DNA from: Pseudomonadota bacterium
Lineage (GTDB): Bacteria; Myxococcota_A; UBA9042; GCA-2863065
Direction: 5' to 3'
Assembly: GCA_002863065.1 (NCBI GenBank)
Contig: PKDL01000144.1
Span: 1-42,472, forward strand
DNA length: 42,472 bases
Shown here: in pieces, positions 18,648 through 29,108 of the stretch
Layout: every line of letters begins with the position of its first letter
Position numbering within the stretch: the stretch's first letter is position 1
Position numbers and translations under genes: made by a program
Notes under the pieces: model-generated
Databases searched by the model: none
What the model saw: only the letters and a program-made list of their open reading frames with translations
Told to the model about the DNA's origin: nothing

Positions 18648-19463
18648 GTGTCTCGCCTCGCCGGTGCCCGTCGTATGAGTGAGTTGTCGCTGACATACTT
18701 AAGGACCTCATCTGTCCTCATCGAGTACGACGGTTATACGCTGTTGACGGACCCTTGGTTTTCTATGGTGATGCGCATTGTTCCTGTCTTCCGCGCTCCT
18801 GGTATTCCGCTGCATCGACTACCGAAGCTGGATGCGATTGTCGCGTCGCACCTACATCCTGACCATTTCGAGGTTCACTCGGTGGAGAAACTGGCCCACC
18901 CTGGACTTGAGATTGTGGGCACACGCGGTGTTTCCGCGGTATGCGACCGCATGTCGCTCAAGAAAGTACATGACTTATGGCACTGGGAGTCAGCCACTGT
19001 CGGGCCATTTACTCTAACCGCAACCCCAGCGGTGCACACGGGGCCTGCACCGCTTGAAGTGAATTTCATTATCGATGCCGGGCCATATCGACTGTTTTTC
19101 GGAGGGGATGCGCGTTGGAGTGACTCATACCGTCAGGTTGCCGATCGCTTTGATCGGATTGACATCGCTTTACTGCCTATTGGCGGGACCCTCATTTTTG
19201 GTCATAGGACGACAATGGGTCCAGCGGATGCAGTCCGGGCTTGTAATTATCTTCGGCCGCGATTCGCGGTACCGATACACGAGGGTGGAGAGTGGATGCC
19301 GGTTCCACCAGCGAGCTGGCACCCGGGTCGGAACCGTCACTTTGTCAAACGGCTGCGGCGGTCGGGACTGCCGGTTGAACCGTGTGTGATCGCACCTGGT
19401 GAGCGAGCATCCTTTACTGCACATGGGCTTGTACGTCGCCAACCTTACGACCTCGCCGCATAG
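18648..19463 (+). CDS. MBL-fold metallo-hydrolase (UlaG/NAPE-PLD-like)
   Basis: TYLRTSSVLIEYDGYTLLTDPWF, HLHPDHFE, LFFGGDARWSD, FAVPIHEGGEW. Confidence 0.88.
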   Translation: MSRLAGARRMSELSLTYLRTSSVLIEYDGYTLLTDPWFSMVMRIVPVFRAPGIPLHRLPKLDAIVASHLHPDHFEVHSVEKLAHPGLEIVGTRGVSAVCDRMSLKKVHDLWHWESATVGPFTLTATPAVHTGPAPLEVNFIIDAGPYRLFFGGDARWSDSYRQVADRFDRIDIALLPIGGTLIFGHRTTMGPADAVRACNYLRPRFAVPIHEGGEWMPVPPASWHPGRNRHFVKRLRRSGLPVEPCVIAPGERASFTAHGLVRRQPYDLAA

Positions 19464-19511
19464 CAATGGACGCTGGGTTATCAGCGCATTCGTGGGTCCG
19501 TTAGGGTTCAC

Positions 19512-19868
19512 TCAGCCAGCGGCTGCAGTCATTGCGTCGTCCGTGGCTGTAAACGGAATGGTCACCACCGGTTCGTCGTCCACACTTACGGTTTCGATGT
19601 CGTCAAGTGAATACGGAATGTCGCACGGCGTGGTGTCGAGACGTCCATTCAGATTGATATCTTCGAAGGCGAGGATTTCTTTAAGATCGGTTTCGAAGCA
19701 CTCTTTATGAAAGTCCCTCACCTTCTTGAGCGCAGGTACGGGTACACTCGCCGCCGTTAGAAGGGCTCGCATCGCGCCATGGTAGCCGATGAAGACGGTT
19801 AGGCCGGCAGCATAGCGTCCCCAACCAATTTTTTTCCCGGCATTTTTACCGCCGCAACAGTTTGCCAT
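19512..19868 (-). CDS. Small protein with N-terminal MANCCGG motif and one TM-like helix, unknown
   Basis: 118 aa, directly downstream (11 bp) of the PP-loop ATPase gene and co-directional. Confidence 0.65.
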   Translation of the reverse strand: MANCCGGKNAGKKIGWGRYAAGLTVFIGYHGAMRALLTAASVPVPALKKVRDFHKECFETDLKEILAFEDINLNGRLDTTPCDIPYSLDDIETVSVDDEPVVTIPFTATDDAMTAAAG

Positions 19869-19879
19869 GGTGTCTCTCC

Positions 19880-20752
19880 TCAGCTCGCTTCTTGGTACTG
19901 GTTACGAGGTCCTGCTTCTTCCAATTGTTGCTTTCGGTCTTGAAGCAATTCGTCCAAGTCTACGCCCTTCTGGGCAAAATACTCGTTGACGATAGCTCTG
20001 GCGACCTCAGACTTCTCTTTTATAAAGCGTGCAACGTCGTACTCATCGTGTTTCACTCGCTTGTTAAACAGCAGGTAGGGCATGTAGTAGAGTTCGCCCG
20101 CTAGGCATGTCGGCTGAATACACAGATGTCGGTCCAGGACCTCGATACCCATATTGAGGTTTAGTTCACGAATGAGATTTTTACTGTCGGAACGTTTCAC
20201 GTCGTACACCGGCGTGCCGAACTCCACGGTCAGATCTTCATAGAAGTGTTGGATCATGCTCAATGACATCAGGGACTGCTCTACCATCTCTTCAGTGTCC
20301 ATATTGGAACCGTCCGTCATGAACCGGACACCGTTTTCAAGACAGTAGATGGCGGAGCGCATGTGCATGGCCATTTTGCAGCCCATAAACCATATGAACC
20401 CTGATCGGTATTTTTTGTAGTCGCGCAAAACATTGTTCACGAGGATCTGGTCAAAGTATGATTTCGTGGAGATCAGCGTGTATCGAAAGCGGTTACCTAA
20501 CTTGTCGTTGAGTTCTTCTACGCGCTTTGTTGTGCGGTCAAAATGGTAGTGACCGTATCCATTTTTGTACGTGACAAGGTGTACGCGGTCGTAGTGGTCC
20601 GACATTTTTATGGCGGATGCAGTTGAATCGATACCGCCGCTAAACATGAGGGTGATTTCTTTTGATTTCAATCTAGGATACCGACCGGGACCCATAAGCT
20701 CTGACGGCGGCTCGGACTCAGTCAACACATCTGAATGCTGCGTCTTTAGCAT
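19880..20752 (-). CDS. PP-loop (adenine nucleotide alpha-hydrolase/ATP pyrophosphatase) family protein
   Basis: EITLMFSGGIDSTASAIKM (SGGxDS PP-loop); conserved-looking Cys in FMGCKMAMH and CIQPTCLAGEL. Preferred start MLKTQHSDV at 20752, preceded by a GGAGAGATACAT Shine-Dalgarno-like sequence. Confidence 0.85.
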   Translation of the reverse strand: MLKTQHSDVLTESEPPSELMGPGRYPRLKSKEITLMFSGGIDSTASAIKMSDHYDRVHLVTYKNGYGHYHFDRTTKRVEELNDKLGNRFRYTLISTKSYFDQILVNNVLRDYKKYRSGFIWFMGCKMAMHMRSAIYCLENGVRFMTDGSNMDTEEMVEQSLMSLSMIQHFYEDLTVEFGTPVYDVKRSDSKNLIRELNLNMGIEVLDRHLCIQPTCLAGELYYMPYLLFNKRVKHDEYDVARFIKEKSEVARAIVNEYFAQKGVDLDELLQDRKQQLEEAGPRNQYQEAS

Positions 20753-20781
20753 ATGTATCTCTCCTCTCTCTCCATTGTGAC

Positions 20782-21804
20782 GTGTCTGGGCCCTTGGAAT
20801 CAAACGAGAACTTCACAGAAACCCTGACAGGGCGGCATCACATTGATGCACCGCACATCCCGTGGCATGCTCTCCGAGTGTCGACTGCCCTCCAATGTGA
20901 TGATGGGCTAGACGCTCAAGCGTTGCTGAACTTTGTCATTTCACCCGAAATTTTCGGTTCAGACAGGCGTGTGTTGAGTTGGCTAGACCCAGACCGAACC
21001 GGTTATGCGTACGACGAATGTACGGCGCTTTACGGTCGTCTCTATACCTGGTTGGGGAGAGCGCAAGACGCAATTGCAATGTCTAATGTTTTGGAAAGGC
21101 AATTGTCAGAGCAGGGGTGGCTTGGACGGAACGACATTGGTTACGCATTTGATACCGCACTCGGCATCGATGCTGTGCGCGAACCGTCTCTCCCGTTGAA
21201 TCAGGTAATACATTGGCTTACTTCTGGTGTTGCCTGCTCACGCGTCACACGACCTGGCTGGTGGTCGCAATCCTATGGTGCCCATTTACTGAAATGCTTA
21301 CCCCCATTGGCAAGGCATGGTCGACGAACATACGCCATTGCCATTGCGGATGACATTATCGAAAAATGCTACGATGGCGGCCGCTTTCGAATACATGCGG
21401 ATAGCCAGGCGACTTATATCCACAGTCATTGCTATGCAATGGAGGGAATGCTCGGGTTACAGGCCCATCCTGATGTTTTGCTGTCTGCGGCAGATTGGTT
21501 GTCTGCTCAGATGCTGCCAAGTGGCGCATTACCAGCCTGGGTTGGTGCTCAGAATGAAAGATATCCCAGTGACGTTGTTGCTCAGGCAGTGCGCCTTTTT
21601 TCCGCTGTGGATCCGTCTCGGTATAGCACCGAGATAGAGAAAGGCTTACAACGACTGGCTGAATTACAAGACCCCAGCACTGGCGGTATTCGCTATACCC
21701 TTTCGTCAAGACATGTGAACACGTGGGCGTCCGCATTTGCATTACAAGCCGTCTACTGGGCTGCTAGACCACCCGTAAAATCTGAGTTGCAGTGGTTGGT
21801 ATGA
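20782..21804 (+). CDS. Alpha/alpha-toroid-like protein (terpenoid-cyclase/six-hairpin type fold), function unknown
   Basis: 340 aa with repeated helical-hairpin motifs: WWSQSYGAHLLKCLP, YIHSHCYAMEGMLGL, LPSGALPAWV, GGIRYTLSSRHVNTWASAFALQA. Confidence 0.55.
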   Translation: MSGPLESNENFTETLTGRHHIDAPHIPWHALRVSTALQCDDGLDAQALLNFVISPEIFGSDRRVLSWLDPDRTGYAYDECTALYGRLYTWLGRAQDAIAMSNVLERQLSEQGWLGRNDIGYAFDTALGIDAVREPSLPLNQVIHWLTSGVACSRVTRPGWWSQSYGAHLLKCLPPLARHGRRTYAIAIADDIIEKCYDGGRFRIHADSQATYIHSHCYAMEGMLGLQAHPDVLLSAADWLSAQMLPSGALPAWVGAQNERYPSDVVAQAVRLFSAVDPSRYSTEIEKGLQRLAELQDPSTGGIRYTLSSRHVNTWASAFALQAVYWAARPPVKSELQWLV

Positions 21805-21828
21805 GAGACCAGGGGGGCGCTTAGTTTT

Positions 21829-23412
21829 ATGGACGTCCTTGGCGTATGGGATGGTCATGATGCCGGCGTTGCTTGGTGGCGTGATGGTAAATACCTCTGT
21901 TGCTTGAACGAAGAGCGAATATCCCGAGAAAAACGACAAGCGGGGTTTCCTTCTCTTGCACTGGAAACATTAATTGCAAAGGAAGGCTTGGATCCGAGTC
22001 GGATTGATCTAGTCGCTGTTCCCGGGCGATATGGTCGCTCGATAATGCGCTTTGCAGATTCGAGATATCGAGCTGAAACAGCCGGTCAAGATCCGCTTTC
22101 GGTTGCTTCTGCTTTGGTTCGTAACGCAGACAATGCGATCTCGAAAGTACCTATGTTGCGTCGATTTGAAAGCGAAGCAGGTATTTCTCGCGTTCGATCT
22201 CGCCTACGTAGGCAAGGCATATATGCACCGCTTGCGTCGGTTCAACACCATGATGCACATGCACATACGGCGGCCTGCACGAGGAACGGGAATTCTCTGA
22301 TCGTTACACTCGATGGTTATGGAGATGGGGAGTGTGGGCGTTTGGCGTATCAGACTGCGCGGGAGCGGACGCTTCATGTTCCTGGGGATAGTATTGCCCT
22401 CGTGTATGGAGCCGTGACGAATCTCTTGGGTTTTAGTGAAGGTGATGAAGGAAAAGTCATGGGGTTGGCGGCACATGGTGACCCTACTGTCTTACGCAAT
22501 ATATTTCAGCATCTCCTCACGCCTGGCAGTTGTTGTATCGATTTACGAGACTCGGCAATGCGCCGCCTTTTGATGACTGCGAGGCGCGAGGATGTGGCAG
22601 CAGCACTACAAGAGCAAACGGAAAAGGTTGCTTTACACTGGATCCGCTCCGTTCGCCGCGATGAAACCTCGCTGGCGGTTTCGGGTGGGCTGTTCGCCAA
22701 TGTGGCCCTCAACGGTAAGCTTCAAGAAGAATTCAAAGATGTTTATGTGTTTCCGCATATGGGAGATGGCGGTCTGTGCGTAGGGGCGGTTGAAGCCGTG
22801 GTTCAGTGTCATGCCTTTCCGGATGTTCCATTTCTTGGTCCGACGTGGACAAAAAAAGATATTCTCAATGCACTGGAAGCCGCATCATTATCTTTTCATG
22901 AATCTCGCTGTCCCGAGTTGGAGCTTGCGCAGACCATTATATCCGGTGAGATGGCCGCTCGATGGTGTGGGAGGTCCGCATTTGGGCCGCGTGCCCTCGG
23001 GCATCGCTCTATCTTCATCCGTCCAGACAAGCAGGAATTGGTAGACCAATTAAACACGCGTCTGGGCAGGGATGAGTTTATGCCTTTTGCTCCGATGCGT
23101 CGCACAGGCCTGGGGTCAAAGACCATGACTAGTGTCTTTCGAGCCGATGCTATGCTGCGAGAACATGCATCGGCTGCAGTGCACGTCGACGGTACATGCA
23201 GAACTCAAATTGTTTGTGAGTCGGCCGACCGGGGACTTTGGGACATGCTGGAGCGCACGGAAGCAGCTGGCTTACCTGCAGTTATTAATACAAGTTTCAA
23301 TCAACACGGTGAACCGATTGTTGAATCACCGGAAGATGCTGTGCGAACATTCATCGCAGCCGGGCTCGATCGGATGCAACTGGGACCGTTCATCGTCGAG
23401 ATTCCCCGTTAG
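21829..23412 (+). CDS. Carbamoyltransferase, NodU/CmcH family (copy 2)
   Basis: LGVWDGHDAGVAWWRDGKYLCCLNEERISREKRQAGFP; VQHHDAHAHTAACT; ARWCGRSAFGPRALGHRSI; PAVINTSFNQHGEPIVESPEDAV. Confidence 0.92.
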   Translation: MDVLGVWDGHDAGVAWWRDGKYLCCLNEERISREKRQAGFPSLALETLIAKEGLDPSRIDLVAVPGRYGRSIMRFADSRYRAETAGQDPLSVASALVRNADNAISKVPMLRRFESEAGISRVRSRLRRQGIYAPLASVQHHDAHAHTAACTRNGNSLIVTLDGYGDGECGRLAYQTARERTLHVPGDSIALVYGAVTNLLGFSEGDEGKVMGLAAHGDPTVLRNIFQHLLTPGSCCIDLRDSAMRRLLMTARREDVAAALQEQTEKVALHWIRSVRRDETSLAVSGGLFANVALNGKLQEEFKDVYVFPHMGDGGLCVGAVEAVVQCHAFPDVPFLGPTWTKKDILNALEAASLSFHESRCPELELAQTIISGEMAARWCGRSAFGPRALGHRSIFIRPDKQELVDQLNTRLGRDEFMPFAPMRRTGLGSKTMTSVFRADAMLREHASAAVHVDGTCRTQIVCESADRGLWDMLERTEAAGLPAVINTSFNQHGEPIVESPEDAVRTFIAAGLDRMQLGPFIVEIPR

Positions 23413-23526
23413 GTTACTGCGAGCTGCGATCTGCATCTGATGAATAGCAACGGCGATGCAGCCTTCGTTGTTGGTGTGGCATAAGGTCTGCTCAAGAATG
23501 CTACGGGCCTTGGAGGATTAACCGCG

Positions 23527-24663
23527 GTGGCGACAGACCTTACCCAACGACCTCCTAGAGCTGCTCCGGCCGAAGCTACGATGGTAGGTAATCGCGGTAA
23601 AATCATCGGTCTGAATGATCTGATGTTCGTCTCAAAGACTGCGATGCACCGGGGCAATGGCCCGTTCAAGCTGACGATAGCGCTCACTTGGGTTTGTGAC
23701 CAGCAATGTAAGCACTGCTCTATATGGTCTCGCCCACGGTCGCCGGAGCTCAATCCAGGGCAATGGCGACAAGTATTTCGAAGTGCTAGACGGACACTCA
23801 ACTGGCTAGATCTTACCGGCGGAGAGGTGACGACTCGCCCTGATTTTGCTGAAATTGCATTGGCCGCTATCGAAGAGTTACCCAATCTCGCAATGCTTCA
23901 TTTTCCAACTAATGGCAGGCGGCCTACGCGATTGGAGTCCGTGGTTAAAGCCATTATGACCGGTGGTCCACGTCGGTTGGTGGTCAGTCTTAGTCTCGAT
24001 GGTCCGCCAGACGTTCACGCGGAGGTGAGAGGTGATGAACGCGGCTTTGAGCAAACGGTTGAGAGCTTTCAGCGGCTGAGGAAGCTCGGCATAGAAACGT
24101 ATTTTGGGCTGACGGTTTCGTCCCTGAATATTCAGTACGTGGATGCAGCATACGATGCATTGCAAGAGCGTATTCCCAACCTCAGTTGGTCTGATCTTCA
24201 CGTGAATATTCTGCACGAGTCTGCGCACTACTTTGGTAATACTGGGATCGGCCGCCCCGACTCTCAAAAAGTCCATGCATTGATTCGCTCGCTAATTCAT
24301 AAACGAGGACTTCCCACACACCCCACACACTTGATGGAAAGATTGTATCTACGCCGAGTCGGTGACTACCTGAAGAGCGGCCGTTCTCCTGTGCCGTGTA
24401 CATCCTTGCGGGGCAATGCCTTTATTGACCCAACAGGGCAGGTGTACCCGTGCCATATTTGGGATGAACCCATCGGTGATCTTAACAATTACAACCTGTC
24501 GCTACCTCTCCTATGGTCGAGTCACCGGCGTATTGAGCTACGAGACCGAGTAAAGGCAGAGAAATGTCCCGGGTGCTGGACGCCGTGCGAAGCGTACCCA
24601 TCAATCATGAATAGCCTGCCATCGTCTCTTTGGAGTACATCAGGAGCAGATACAAGCCCGTAG
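23527..24663 (+). CDS. Radical SAM protein with SPASM/twitch-like C-terminus
   Basis: CX3CX2C in TWVCDQQCKHCSIW; LTGGE; C-terminal CTSLRGNAFIDPTGQVYPCHIWDEPIGDLN...CPGCWTPCEAY. GTG start after GGAGG. Confidence 0.92.
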   Translation: MATDLTQRPPRAAPAEATMVGNRGKIIGLNDLMFVSKTAMHRGNGPFKLTIALTWVCDQQCKHCSIWSRPRSPELNPGQWRQVFRSARRTLNWLDLTGGEVTTRPDFAEIALAAIEELPNLAMLHFPTNGRRPTRLESVVKAIMTGGPRRLVVSLSLDGPPDVHAEVRGDERGFEQTVESFQRLRKLGIETYFGLTVSSLNIQYVDAAYDALQERIPNLSWSDLHVNILHESAHYFGNTGIGRPDSQKVHALIRSLIHKRGLPTHPTHLMERLYLRRVGDYLKSGRSPVPCTSLRGNAFIDPTGQVYPCHIWDEPIGDLNNYNLSLPLLWSSHRRIELRDRVKAEKCPGCWTPCEAYPSIMNSLPSSLWSTSGADTSP

Positions 24664-24667
24664 CGGC

Positions 24668-26062
24668 TTAGTCCTTCAGAGCAAGAATTGCCCGGGCGAG
24701 AATATGATCACAAAGGACATGGTTTACGAAGCCACCACGCACGATTGCTCTGGCAGAACGCGCTTTTCGTGCTCCTGTCGCGAGTAGGAGTACCAACTTG
24801 TTCTTATCAACGAGACTCATGCGCCGTAATTGATCTGGGTCAATCCCAATAAGCTGGTCGATATTCTTGCTGGTTTGTCGAAGTGATAGCCGCTCGCCAT
24901 TCTCATCTATTGGGTTTAGGCAGACGTCCGCAACAGCTCGTTCTGGATTCGCTAATTTATATCCCTGCATGGCTAGAACACGCTGAAGGCTACCGTTCGG
25001 AGTGAGGCTATCACCTACTCCTAAAACGGCTACATCCACATCGGTAATCTGGTCGAGTACGCTCGTAACAGAGCGGCTTCTCAACACGACATCACCGTCG
25101 TCAGTAAGATATCCGAAGGCTCTCAAGCTGTGTCCGTGGACGGATTCGCTTCCTAGAAGCGCACCTACCCGATGACACAGTTCTCCAACGAGGGCATCTG
25201 CAAGTGCATTCTGCTTGCTGAAGGGTTCTATTGTGAGAGGGTAGATGCGGTAGATACGTTCGGGCCAGAGTAGTTCTCCTAGGCCAACCTGGTGGACCAG
25301 AGAAGCTACATGGAAGCCACCTGCTAAGCCGATATGGCTGACATGCGCATTAGCCTGTAGGTAATCGGCTAAGACCTCAAGACCGTAATTGCCTACTAGT
25401 AGTGGGCCGATATGTCCGCCATCACGGAAGCTGCTGTGTACCGGGCTACGAAGGACAGTAACTTTCAGACGATTGGACAGGTGTTGCGGAGTAAAGGGGT
25501 CCTCCACCAATACCTTACGGACTTGCTCGCTTAGCTCATGGTCAACCGCCTGGCGCCCAACATTTAGTTGAGCTACGCCGAGGAACACTGCTGACTGTGC
25601 TAGTCGACCAAGTTCCCACTCCAGCTTTTCGCGGCCATCTTCAGTGTCGAAACGGTCGGTTACTAAGCCTAGTTCGGTGCAAAGTTCGCTATCGAATTCT
25701 GCCCCGCCTAATAGGCGCTCAAGTGCAACCGCAAATCGTGTCCGAGATGGACTCAATGCAGGGGTACGTCGTGCCCATCGGACCCCACCAGCCCCCTCGA
25801 GGCTCATTTCTCCGAGGAGAAATTCAGGCGAAACCTCAAAAATACGAGCTAAGGCGACCAGCTGTTGGACTGTCGGTGACCGGCGATCCGAACGAAGTAG
25901 GCTGTAAGTAGAAGGAGATAATGGAACATCAAAACGTTCGCGTACAAGTGCGCAAATTTCGCGGGCAGCGATTGTTCGTCCCATTCGTTGACTGAGTGAG
26001 GGCTCCGCTTGCTGAAGTCGGGCCCCGATTTTTATATCTACCGCACTTGTGCCTTCATCCAT
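24668..26062 (-). CDS. XRE-type HTH fused to SorC/DeoR-family sugar-binding domain
   Basis: N-terminus ICALVRERFDVPLSPSTYSLLRSDRRSPTVQQLVALARIFEVSPEFLLGE (XRE-like); C-terminus HIGLAGGFHVASLV, DVAVLGVGDSL, CLNPIDENGERL, GARKARSARAIVRGGFVNHVLCDHILARAIL (SorC C-terminal pattern). Confidence 0.8.
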   Translation of the reverse strand: MDEGTSAVDIKIGARLQQAEPSLSQRMGRTIAAREICALVRERFDVPLSPSTYSLLRSDRRSPTVQQLVALARIFEVSPEFLLGEMSLEGAGGVRWARRTPALSPSRTRFAVALERLLGGAEFDSELCTELGLVTDRFDTEDGREKLEWELGRLAQSAVFLGVAQLNVGRQAVDHELSEQVRKVLVEDPFTPQHLSNRLKVTVLRSPVHSSFRDGGHIGPLLVGNYGLEVLADYLQANAHVSHIGLAGGFHVASLVHQVGLGELLWPERIYRIYPLTIEPFSKQNALADALVGELCHRVGALLGSESVHGHSLRAFGYLTDDGDVVLRSRSVTSVLDQITDVDVAVLGVGDSLTPNGSLQRVLAMQGYKLANPERAVADVCLNPIDENGERLSLRQTSKNIDQLIGIDPDQLRRMSLVDKNKLVLLLATGARKARSARAIVRGGFVNHVLCDHILARAILALKD

Positions 26063-26185
26063 CCCGGGATTGTAAAGCGCTTATACTGAAAGTACCAGTG
26101 CCTGTTAATTTCGCGATGCCAGCTTGTCTGAGAGGATAGTAGTAGTGTCTTCGGTCTGACTCCAAGCGTCTGTTCGACCGAAATG

Positions 26186-26608
26186 CTACTGAGATGAGGG
26201 ATCTAGAAGTTCTACCAGTACCCCATTGCAGGATTTCGGGTGTAAGAATGCTACTGGAAAACCCTCAGCTCCAACGCTCGGAGTCGTGTTTATTACTCGC
26301 ACCCCGTTTTCGCTCAGAGTCGACAAGCTCGAAAGAATATCCGGAACTTCGAAACAGATATGGTGAATACCCTCGCCTCGCGTTTCTAGAAATCGGCTTA
26401 TTTCACTGTCCTCTCGTAGCGGTGCCAATAGTTCGACGAGCACGTCACCGGCTTTCAGAAACGCCACGCGCAGCCCCCGGTCCTCGATATCTACAATCGA
26501 GTCAAGCGGTAGTCCGAGCTGGTCACGATAGAAGGCGAGCGCTGGCTCAAGTTTATGTACCGCTATCCCAAGATGATTTATTTTTTTGGCGCTGGCTGAC
26601 ATCAGCAC
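26186..26608 (-). CDS. mce: Methylmalonyl-CoA epimerase (VOC superfamily)
   Basis: KINHLGIAVHKLEPALAFYRDQLGL...EGIHHICFEVPDI...FLHPKSCNGVLVELLDP. Confidence 0.9.
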   Translation of the reverse strand: MLMSASAKKINHLGIAVHKLEPALAFYRDQLGLPLDSIVDIEDRGLRVAFLKAGDVLVELLAPLREDSEISRFLETRGEGIHHICFEVPDILSSLSTLSENGVRVINTTPSVGAEGFPVAFLHPKSCNGVLVELLDPSSQ

Positions 26609-26633
26609 TCCGTCACGTAGTCCGAGAGCCTGG

Positions 26634-26681
26634 CAGGTCTATCGGCCGACCTGACAGAGTGGGTTGGTGTATCCAACCCAC
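26634..26681 (-). terminator. Tandem hairpins between groEL and mce (possible terminator/attenuator)
   Basis: GTGGGTTGG-TGTAT-CCAACCCAC (26659-26681), a perfect 9-bp stem, plus CAGGTC...GACCTG just beyond; no clear U-tract. Confidence 0.4.
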
Positions 26682-26752
26682 CCGTACAGTGTACTCGCCG
26701 ATGAGCTGCTGGCGATAGTACTATACACCTTGCAGCCCATTGACGAAGCGGC

Positions 26753-28471
<1,719 letters not shown>

Positions 28472-28500
28472 TCAGTGGTTGTGTGTTGGTTTCGGGGCAG

Positions 28501-28788
28501 TTACTCGACGATACCGATGATGTCGTCTTCGCGTAAAATGAGGTGCTCTTCACCTTCGATTTTGACCTCTGTGCCTGCGTATTTGCTGAAGAGGATGGTG
28601 TCTCCCACCTTGACCTCTAGGGGCAAAACGTTGCCGTCATCGAGTCGCTTACCATTTCCAACGGCAACCACAAGAGCCTCTTGGGGCTTTTCTTTTGCAG
28701 TGTCCGGAATGATAATTCCGCCAGCGGTGGTTTGCTCTTTCTCTACTCGCTTTACAAGTAGGCGGTCATGCAGGGGTCGGATGTTCAT
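28501..28788 (-). CDS. groS: Co-chaperonin GroES
   Basis: [52 protein letters not shown]. Confidence 0.98.
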   Translation of the reverse strand: MNIRPLHDRLLVKRVEKEQTTAGGIIIPDTAKEKPQEALVVAVGNGKRLDDGNVLPLEVKVGDTILFSKYAGTEVKIEGEEHLILREDDIIGIVE

Positions 28789-28813
28789 GTGTTTTTCTCC
28801 TGGTTTCGGTGCC

Positions 28814-28840
28814 TTAGCACTCAGGCATACAGAGTGCTAA
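28814..28840 (-). promoter_or_regulatory. CIRCE element (HrcA operator) upstream of groES
   Basis: Exact TTAGCACTC-N9-GAGTGCTAA (spacer aggcataca). Confidence 0.95.
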
Positions 28841-29108
28841 CGTGTTCATCGGCCCGAACAGTAACCGCGCTATTGAAGTGCGCAACCCCTAAGCGAAAAA
28901 TTTTTATTTATGAAGCACAACATAGACTTCTCAATGCTTTGCCTCGAAGTACCGTCGCCAATATACTACGGCCGTTGAATCGTGGGCTGTAGTTCATCTA
29001 TCGCGTCGCGCTACGTGCGACTTGCAAGATGGGCTTACCCGTTATTGACGTATCTTAGATTTTTCAGGCATTGCCACAGCGAACGCTCGTAGAATCGGAA
29101 GGCAACGC

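Noticed and set aside
23440-23484. 14-codon ORF MNSNGDAAFVVGVA upstream of the radical SAM gene as a RiPP precursor
   Set aside because: Too short, no Shine-Dalgarno sequence, no leader/core character; not supportable.
26075-26082. AAGCGCTT palindrome upstream of the XRE-SorC regulator as its operator
   Set aside because: Only 8 bp with no good symmetric extension; too weak without genome-wide comparison.
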